Shown here: positions 6,725 to 11,558 of the stretch, piece after piece
How the letters are laid out: each line of letters opens with the position of its first letter
How positions within the stretch are numbered: position 1 is the first letter of the stretch
NCBI GenBank assembly: GCA_004557195.1
Contig: SFER01000057.1
Span: 1-11,558, forward strand
From: Bacteroidales bacterium
Lineage (GTDB): Bacteria; Bacteroidota; Bacteroidia; Bacteroidales; Muribaculaceae
Direction: 5' to 3'
Length of the DNA stretch: 11,558 nucleotides
Program-made: the position numbers and the translations under genes
Notes under the pieces: generated by a model
The model's input: the letters and a program-made list of their open reading frames with translations, nothing else
What the model was told of the DNA's origin: nothing
Databases searched by the model: none

Positions 6725-7369
6725 TTATTTGCGTCCGAAATCGGCGGGAATCTCGCCCCATTCCTCGGTGCGCCATTTCACGATGGGATTGGAGAACGAG
6801 TGGGTTTGAATCCATCGGTCGGCGCGCTCAAGGACATCGAGCAACGGCGCATTTACGGCATTGCAAGCGATGTTGGTGTTGGAATGTCGCCGACGAATCC
6901 AACTGATAGCCGTTTTGCTGTCGCTGTAGATAGTGAGGAGCGGGTTCGACTTGGAGAAAAGAGCGAGAGCGTGGACGATGGCGAGGTATTCGCCGATATT
7001 GTTGGTGCCACCCTTGTAGGGTCCCACCTTGAATATCTGCGTGCCGGTAGCCACCGCAACCCCTTGATATTCCATAATGCCGGGATTGCCCATGCATGAG
7101 GCATCGACCGCAATACCATTGATATCGATTTCGGGGAAAGCCTCGTAATTCACCACCTTGGCGGCTTTGTGCGACGCTATGCCTCGCAGAATGCCCATGT
7201 GGTCTTCGGGCTTCCCTCGGAAAGCGTTGATGGCACGCTCCTGCGAGGGGAACGCCTTGTATTGCGCTCCCGGAAAGCCATCGACCATCTCCTGGCACTC
7301 CTCCCAAGAGTTATACACCCCCGGTTGGCGGCCAACCCACACCACATACCACTTGTAGTCTTTCTCCAT
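6725..7369 (-). CDS. rnhA: Ribonuclease HI with N-terminal viroplasmin (caulimovirus-type) domain
   Basis: 214 residues. Cuts the RNA strand of RNA-DNA hybrids, removing R-loops and primers. Residues ~5-50 form the viroplasmin/RNase H N-domain that binds hybrids: KWYVVWVGRQPGVYNSWEEC, then GFPGAQYKAFPSQERAINAF. Residues ~84-212 are the RNase H fold with the acidic residues D89 (IAVDAS), E127 (NIGEYLAI), D150 (IYSDSK) and D210 (GEIPADFGRK). A linker of about 35 residues joins them. The start lies 9 bp after the der stop, so it is probably co-transcribed with der and era. I see no obvious terminator between its stop and the next gene. Confidence 0.93.
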   Translation of the reverse strand: MEKDYKWYVVWVGRQPGVYNSWEECQEMVDGFPGAQYKAFPSQERAINAFRGKPEDHMGILRGIASHKAAKVVNYEAFPEIDINGIAVDASCMGNPGIMEYQGVAVATGTQIFKVGPYKGGTNNIGEYLAIVHALALFSKSNPLLTIYSDSKTAISWIRRRHSNTNIACNAVNAPLLDVLERADRWIQTHSFSNPIVKWRTEEWGEIPADFGRK

Positions 7370-7378
7370 GAGCGTGTG

Positions 7379-8698
7379 CTATTTTTCGCGCATAAACACG
7401 TTGATGGGCGTTCCGGTGTATTCCCAATTCTCGCGAATCTTGTTCTCGAGATAGCGCAAATAGGGCTCTTTCACCCACTGCGGGAGGTTGCAGAAGAAGA
7501 TGAAAGTGGGGATTTTGGAGCCTTTGAGCATCGTAACGTATTTGATTTTGACATATTTGCCCTTGATTGCAGGGGGTGGATATGCCGAAATCACCTCTTG
7601 CATCACGGTGTTGAGACGCGAAGTGGGGACGGTGCGCATACGGTTTTCATACACTTTCATAGCCTCCTCGAGAGCGCGGTGGATGCGCTGCTTGTTGAGA
7701 GCCGAAGTGAAAATAATCGGGAAATCGGTGAACGGAGCGAAGCGGTCGCGGATGGCATTCTCAAAAGTCTTGATAGCGGCAGTGCTTTTGTTCTCCACGA
7801 GGTCCCACTTGTTGACACACACCACAAGACCCTTCTTGTTGCGCGCGATGAGCGAGAAAATGTTGGCGTCTTGCGACTCGATGCCTCGTGTGGCGTCGAG
7901 CATGAGGATGCACACATCGGAATTTTCGATAGCGCGGATGCTTCTAATCACCGAATAGTATTCGATATCCTCGTTGACCTTAGACTTTTTGCGGATTCCG
8001 GCGGTATCGACCAGGTAGAAGTCGAAACCAAACTTGTTGTAGCGGGTGTAGATGCTGTCGCGTGTGGTTCCGGCGATGTTGGTAACGATGTTTCGGTCTT
8101 CGCCGATGAAAGCGTTGATAATCGAAGACTTACCCACATTTGGGCGTCCCACGATAGCGAAACGAGGGATGTCGGCAAGCGTTTCATCTTCGTCGGCATC
8201 TTTAAGCGGCATTTTGCGCACCACCTCGTCAAGGAGGTCTCCGGTGCCGAAACCGCTGAGAGCGGAGATTGCGAAAGGTTCGCCCAAACCAAACTTGTAG
8301 AACTCGGCATTGTTGTAGAGCAAGTCGTTGTTGTCGGCTTTGTTGCTTACAAGAATCACCGGCTTGGAAGAGCGTCGCAAGATTTGAGCCACATGGTCGT
8401 CGAGGTCGGTAATTCCGTTGGAAATATCGACAAGGAACAGGATTACATCTGCTTCATCAATAGCAATTTGCACTTGCTTGTTGATTTCTTCCTCAAAGAT
8501 GTCTTCACTGTTAACGACCCAACCGCCAGTATCCACAATCGAAAACTCCTTGCCGTTCCATTCCACTTTGCCATATTGGCGGTCGCGGGTTGTGCCGGCG
8601 GTGTCATCGACAATAGCTGTACGCGATTGCGTGAGGCGATTGAAAAGGGTGGATTTACCCACATTGGGGCGTCCCACGATTGCGATAAGTTGAGCCAT
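7379..8698 (-). CDS. der: Ribosome biogenesis GTPase Der (EngA)
   Basis: 439 residues, the normal length. It has two tandem GTPase domains and a C-terminal KH-like domain, and acts in assembly of the 50S subunit. GTPase 1: GRPNVGKS at 9-16, TTRD near 36-39, DTGG 56-59, NKAD 119-122. GTPase 2: GRPNVGKS 184-191, TTRD near 211-214, DTAG 231-234, NKWD 296-299. The KH-like region is about 355-437 and ends EYTGTPINVFMREK, a conserved ending. It follows era by 32 bp and precedes rnhA by 9 bp. Essential in bacteria studied; all motifs are intact. Confidence 0.97.
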   Translation of the reverse strand: MAQLIAIVGRPNVGKSTLFNRLTQSRTAIVDDTAGTTRDRQYGKVEWNGKEFSIVDTGGWVVNSEDIFEEEINKQVQIAIDEADVILFLVDISNGITDLDDHVAQILRRSSKPVILVSNKADNNDLLYNNAEFYKFGLGEPFAISALSGFGTGDLLDEVVRKMPLKDADEDETLADIPRFAIVGRPNVGKSSIINAFIGEDRNIVTNIAGTTRDSIYTRYNKFGFDFYLVDTAGIRKKSKVNEDIEYYSVIRSIRAIENSDVCILMLDATRGIESQDANIFSLIARNKKGLVVCVNKWDLVENKSTAAIKTFENAIRDRFAPFTDFPIIFTSALNKQRIHRALEEAMKVYENRMRTVPTSRLNTVMQEVISAYPPPAIKGKYVKIKYVTMLKGSKIPTFIFFCNLPQWVKEPYLRYLENKIRENWEYTGTPINVFMREK

Positions 8699-8730
8699 GA
8701 TATAAAATTTTGAATTATGTTGATAAAAAA

Positions 8731-9612
8731 TTAGTCTAAATAGCCGAAAGAGCGCAATTTGTTTTCGCGGTTGCGCCAGTCTTTCTCCACATTAACGAAA
8801 ATCTCGAGGAACACTTTCTTTTGGAAGAAAGTCTCGATATCTTTGCGAGCATCGGAGCCGATTCGCTTGAGCATCGAGCCGCCTTTGCCTATTACGATAG
8901 CCTTTTGGCTGTCGCGCTCCACGTAGATAACTGTCATGATGTGGATGGATTTTTCTTTTTCGTCAAATTTCTCCACAATCACCTCGGCGCTGTAGGGCAC
9001 TTCGTTCTCGCAGTGGAGGAGAATCTTCTCGCGGATGATTTCGGTAACGAAAAATCGTGCCGGCTTGTCGGTGAGAGCATCTTTTCCAAAGAAAGGAGGG
9101 GACGGCGGCAGCAATTCCACCACACGCTTCATGATGTTGGATACATTGAATTTCTCCTTTGCCGAGGTGGGGAAGATTTCGGCATTGGGGAGGATGCCCT
9201 TCCATCGGTCGTAAATCGCGAGAAGTTCGTCTTGTCCCTTGAGGAGGTCGATTTTGTTGATAATCAAGAGAATGGGAATTTTCTCTTTGGCGACTTTGTC
9301 GAGATAAGAGCGATTTTTCTCGGGGTTTTCCACCACATCGGTAACATAGATGAGGATGTCGGCATCGGTGAGCGCTTCTTCGGAGAAACTGAGCATACTC
9401 TCCTGCAACTTGTATTTGGGCTGGAGCACGCCCGGGGTGTCGGAGAACACAATCTGGTAGTCGTCGGCGTTGACGATACCGAGGATGCGGTGTCTCGTGG
9501 TCTGAGCCTTGGAGGTGATAATAGAAAGGCGTTCGCCCACCAATTGGTTCATGAGCGTTGATTTACCCACATTCGGGTTTCCGACGATGTTAACAAAACC
9601 TGCGCGGTGCAT
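8731..9612 (-). CDS. era: GTPase Era
   Basis: 293 residues. Binds the 3' end of 16S rRNA through its KH domain during 30S maturation. GTPase motifs: GNPNVGKS (11-18), TTRH (39-42), DTPG (58-61), NKID (119-122), SAK (150-152). The KH domain is about residues 200-285, with the GKGG loop at 242-245 (IGKGGSMLKRIG). The end KLRSFGYLD is typical of Bacteroidota Era. The gene begins after a terminator-like hairpin, suggesting a separate start of transcription; TACATTTT upstream is only a partial -7 match. der follows 32 bp downstream. Confidence 0.97.
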   Translation of the reverse strand: MHRAGFVNIVGNPNVGKSTLMNQLVGERLSIITSKAQTTRHRILGIVNADDYQIVFSDTPGVLQPKYKLQESMLSFSEEALTDADILIYVTDVVENPEKNRSYLDKVAKEKIPILLIINKIDLLKGQDELLAIYDRWKGILPNAEIFPTSAKEKFNVSNIMKRVVELLPPSPPFFGKDALTDKPARFFVTEIIREKILLHCENEVPYSAEVIVEKFDEKEKSIHIMTVIYVERDSQKAIVIGKGGSMLKRIGSDARKDIETFFQKKVFLEIFVNVEKDWRNRENKLRSFGYLD

Positions 9613-9650
9613 AGAGTGATAATGAAGAAAATGTAACTATGTGTATAAAC

Positions 9651-9673
9651 AAAAAAAGCATCGTTGTAGATGC
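9651..9673 (-). terminator. Terminator between fabH and era
   Basis: GCATC (9658-9662) pairs with GATGC (9669-9673) around a 6-nt loop; on the - strand seven T follow (9657-9651). The + strand also has six T after it, so it may work both ways. It lies about 45 bp after the fabH stop, with era starting about 40 bp further on. The stem is short, so read-through is likely. Confidence 0.7.
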
Positions 9674-9719
9674 GTTTTTTGTTAAAAGAATGATGAACGG
9701 AATGCAAGCATCACGGGGA

Positions 9720-10706
9720 TTAGCAGTCCCACACGATGTACATAGCGCCCCAAGTGAAGCCGGCACCAAAAGCGGTGAGCACCACTTTGTCGCCTTTTTT
9801 CAGTTTGGACTTGTATTCATCGATGCACAACGGAATCGAAGCGGCGCTTGTGTTGCCATATTTTTCGATATTGACAAGCACTTTAGCGGGGTCGATGCCG
9901 AGTCGAGAGCCAACTGCCTCGATGATGCGAAGATTAGCCTGATGCGGGATGAACCAGTCGATGTTGTCGATAGAGAGGTTGTTGCGTTTCAACACTTCGA
10001 GCGACGACTCGAGCATGTCGGTAACAGCGTGCTTATACACAGCCCTACCTTCTTGATAAACGAAATGCTGATGAGCATCAACAGTTTCGTGGGAAGCGGG
10101 GAGTACAGAGCCACCGGCTTTCATCACGAGGTGAGGGAGACCGGAGCCATCGACATGATATACACCATCGATAATGCCGACATTCTCTTCGGTAGGCTCA
10201 AGAAGTACAGCGGCTGCAGCGTCGCCAAATAAAGGACAGGTAGTACGGTCGGTATAATCGGTCATACTTGTCATTTTCTCGGCAGCTACAACAATCACCT
10301 TCTTGTAGAGTCCGGAGCAGATATAAGCCCTACCGGCCTGTAGAGCCACTAGGAAACCTGCACACGCAGCCTGGATGTCGTATGCGTAGGCATTAACAGC
10401 CCCGCAATCGTGAGCAATCACCGAAGCGGTAGAAGGGAATCGGTAGTCGGGGTTGGAAGTGGCGCAAATAATCAACTCAATCTCCGAAGCCGGCATATTG
10501 AGGTCGGCAAGGAGCTTGTTGATTGCTTTCACACCCATGAAAGAAGAGCCGGCACCCGGAGTTTTAAGGATGCGGCGTTCCTTGATTCCCACGCGTGTAG
10601 TAATCCACTCGTCGTTGGTATCCACCATCTTGGCGATGTCGTCGTTTGTGAGACGGTCATCGGGAACATATGAGGCGATACCACTGATTTTGGCGTTAAT
10701 CTTCAT
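9720..10706 (-). CDS. fabH: 3-oxoacyl-ACP synthase III (KAS III)
   Basis: 328 residues. Condenses acetyl-CoA, or a branched acyl-CoA, with malonyl-ACP to start fatty acid synthesis. The catalytic triad is C115 (IQAACAGFL), H255 (WFIPHQANLRI) and N285 (KYGNTSAASIP). NDEWITTRVGIKERR near 31-45 and the C-terminal GAGFTWGAMYI loop are family hallmarks. The usual GDGAGAV motif reads GDAAAAV (161-167), a mild variant. It follows rpmF by 95 bp, with a 12-bp hairpin in between; in many bacteria plsX sits between these two genes, but not here. Branched-chain fatty acids are common in Bacteroidales, so branched-chain acyl-CoA primers are plausible but cannot be read from the sequence. Confidence 0.96.
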   Translation of the reverse strand: MKINAKISGIASYVPDDRLTNDDIAKMVDTNDEWITTRVGIKERRILKTPGAGSSFMGVKAINKLLADLNMPASEIELIICATSNPDYRFPSTASVIAHDCGAVNAYAYDIQAACAGFLVALQAGRAYICSGLYKKVIVVAAEKMTSMTDYTDRTTCPLFGDAAAAVLLEPTEENVGIIDGVYHVDGSGLPHLVMKAGGSVLPASHETVDAHQHFVYQEGRAVYKHAVTDMLESSLEVLKRNNLSIDNIDWFIPHQANLRIIEAVGSRLGIDPAKVLVNIEKYGNTSAASIPLCIDEYKSKLKKGDKVVLTAFGAGFTWGAMYIVWDC

Positions 10707-10729
10707 AACAACTTGTTCATTTAAAAGTA

Positions 10730-10759
10730 TATCCTAAATATGAGTGGATATTTAGGATA
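10730..10759 (-). other. 12-bp perfect hairpin just upstream of fabH
   Basis: TATCCTAAATAT (10730-10741) pairs perfectly with ATATTTAGGATA (10748-10759) around a 6-nt loop. It ends 23 nt before the fabH start codon. On the - strand it is followed only by TACTTTTAAA, a poor U-tract. It could be a weak terminator/attenuator, an RNA processing or stability element between rpmF and fabH, or a protein-binding palindrome. Confidence 0.6.
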
Positions 10760-10801
10760 CTCACAATAAGGGGTTAACTAAATCTCCAAATCAGGCCGTG
10801 A

Positions 10802-10984
10802 TTATTCGGCTGCTGCTTTTTCGATAGCAACTTTACCACGATAGTAACCACACTCGCATACGCAGTGGTAAACGTGCCAAGCACCGCAGTTAGGGCAAAG
10901 TGCCAAAGTAGGTGCTACTGCTTTATCGTGAGTTCTTCTTTTTGCTGTTCTGGTCTTTGACTGTTTACGTTTAGGATGTGCCAT
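10802..10984 (-). CDS. rpmF: 50S ribosomal protein L32
   Basis: 60 residues beginning MAHPKRKQSKTRTAKRRTHD, the conserved basic L32 start in Bacteroidota, and ending in a Zn-ribbon. The ribbon is CPNCGAWHVYHCVCECGYY: C30 and C33, then C41, C43 and C45. The usual second knuckle is C-x-x-C-G; here it reads C-E-C-G with an extra cysteine two residues earlier. The gene starts 14 bp after the stop of the DUF177 gene, the classic yceD-rpmF pairing, and is presumably co-transcribed with it. Confidence 0.96.
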   Translation of the reverse strand: MAHPKRKQSKTRTAKRRTHDKAVAPTLALCPNCGAWHVYHCVCECGYYRGKVAIEKAAAE

Positions 10985-10998
10985 TTTTATTTAAATTT

Positions 10999-11558
10999 TT
11001 AATTGTTATCGTTTAAATTCTTCAAAGCCTCCCATCTGGGGTCAATGAAAGAATCGGAGTTATCAATATCTTCTTCCAACTCATCGTCGAACCCACCTTC
11101 GATAAGTTCGTCGTTGTCGTCGAAATTTCGAGCGGTCAACTTGCGAAGTTTCGCGCTCATAGCCTTGTTGCACATTCCCGCAGGGTGGACATGCTTCAAG
11201 GGAATAGTGAGCATAACGGTGTCGTAGATAATATACGACACAAGGCTTCCGATTGCGGGATGACGAGGAGGTCGTCTTTTTCGTCGGAATACTTATCACC
11301 ATATTTAACTGTAAGGTGATAAGTGGTGTCAACAATATGCTCCATATCGTCGAGACACCTGTCGCATGGGATAAAAATCACACCATTGAGGGTAAAGTCG
11401 AGGTGGAAAATATCCCCCTTGTTATTTACCTTCAAGACGACTTTGACATCGCCTTTCTTCACGTCAGGGCTTTCCATGTCTTTGAAAAACTCTGTTGTTA
11501 ACTCATATTCAAACTCTTGCGTGCCCAATGGCATCCCTTTTAGAGGGAGTTTGAAGGC
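10999..11558 (-). pseudogene. DUF177/YceD-family gene, interrupted by a frameshift and cut by the window edge
   Basis: Members of this family sit directly upstream of rpmF and are linked to 23S rRNA or L32 accumulation. The frame is open at the right edge and reads AFKLPLKGMPLGTQEFEYEL, so the true start is outside and the ATG at 11534 is internal. It continues through the conserved PCDRCLDDM (two cysteines) and LTVKYGDKYSDEKDDLLVIPQSE, then goes out of frame and stops at 11196. The rest of the family is in another frame: SLVSYIIYDTVMLTIPLKHVHPAGMCN, then an acidic stretch and DPRWEALKNLNDNN, ending at 10999. The switch lies at about 11240-11256 and needs one extra base (or a one-base backward slip) to restore the protein. 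Both halves are well conserved, so the break is a recent mutation or a sequence error. Confidence 0.85.

Noticed and set aside
6660..6741. Inverted repeat ATTTCGGAC / GTCCGAAAT around the rnhA 3' end
   Set aside because: 9 bp arms 64 bp apart, one arm inside rnhA coding sequence, and no T-tract; chance is a fair explanation.
7169..8713. Long + strand open frame (514 codons) opposite der and the rnhA 5' end
   Set aside because: Antisense shadow of der, whose two GTPase domains are complete; it also crosses the der-rnhA boundary.
11240..11256. Programmed ribosomal frameshift in the DUF177 gene
   Set aside because: No X-XXY-YYZ heptamer or downstream pseudoknot is visible, and this family is not known to use frameshifting.

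Overview
The window looks like chromosomal DNA of an anaerobic member of Bacteroidota, order Bacteroidales, most likely near Muribaculaceae or Prevotellaceae. Evidence: promoters of the TTTG-N19-20-TAnnTTTG type with no Shine-Dalgarno sequences; an sdhC-sdhA-sdhB operon with a single fused five-helix cytochrome b subunit; a viroplasmin-RNase HI fusion; the gene order DUF177-rpmF-fabH-era-der; a two-repeat PepSY-like periplasmic protein; and a protein tail resembling a type IX secretion sorting domain. The family-level assignment is inference.

Layout. 1-760: 3' part of an unidentified secreted protein gene and its terminator. 761-1120: a GC-rich non-coding block with palindromic, repeated elements. 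1124-1286: a complete tRNA-Phe(GAA) transcription unit with promoter and terminator. 1361-2225: a ruined toxin-antitoxin locus. A + strand HipB-like regulator is followed by only the first ~45 codons of a hipA gene. This runs head-on into a second, - strand HipB-like gene whose partner gene survives only as its first ~7 codons. Three near-identical operators, spaced 41 and 42 bp, lie upstream of the second gene. 2247-2399: a complete tRNA-Gly(CCC) unit on the - strand.

From 2474 to the end everything is on the - strand. 2474-6093 is the succinate dehydrogenase/fumarate reductase operon (sdhC, sdhA, sdhB) with a clear promoter and terminator; in fermenting Bacteroidales this complex normally reduces fumarate to succinate with menaquinol. 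6177-6645 is the PepSY-like periplasmic protein. 6725-11558 is a housekeeping cluster, transcribed DUF177 (yceD-like), rpmF, fabH, terminator, era, der, rnhA: ribosomal protein, fatty-acid initiation, two ribosome-assembly GTPases and an RNase H. The DUF177 gene is broken by a frameshift near 11240-11256.

The most interesting item is the hip locus. Two kinase toxin genes appear to have been removed by one tail-to-tail rearrangement, leaving two orphan antitoxin/repressor genes and a well-preserved triple operator. The frameshift in the DUF177 gene and the palindromic repeat block are next. I found no CRISPR array, complete insertion sequence or clear prophage, and no convincing wholly new system.
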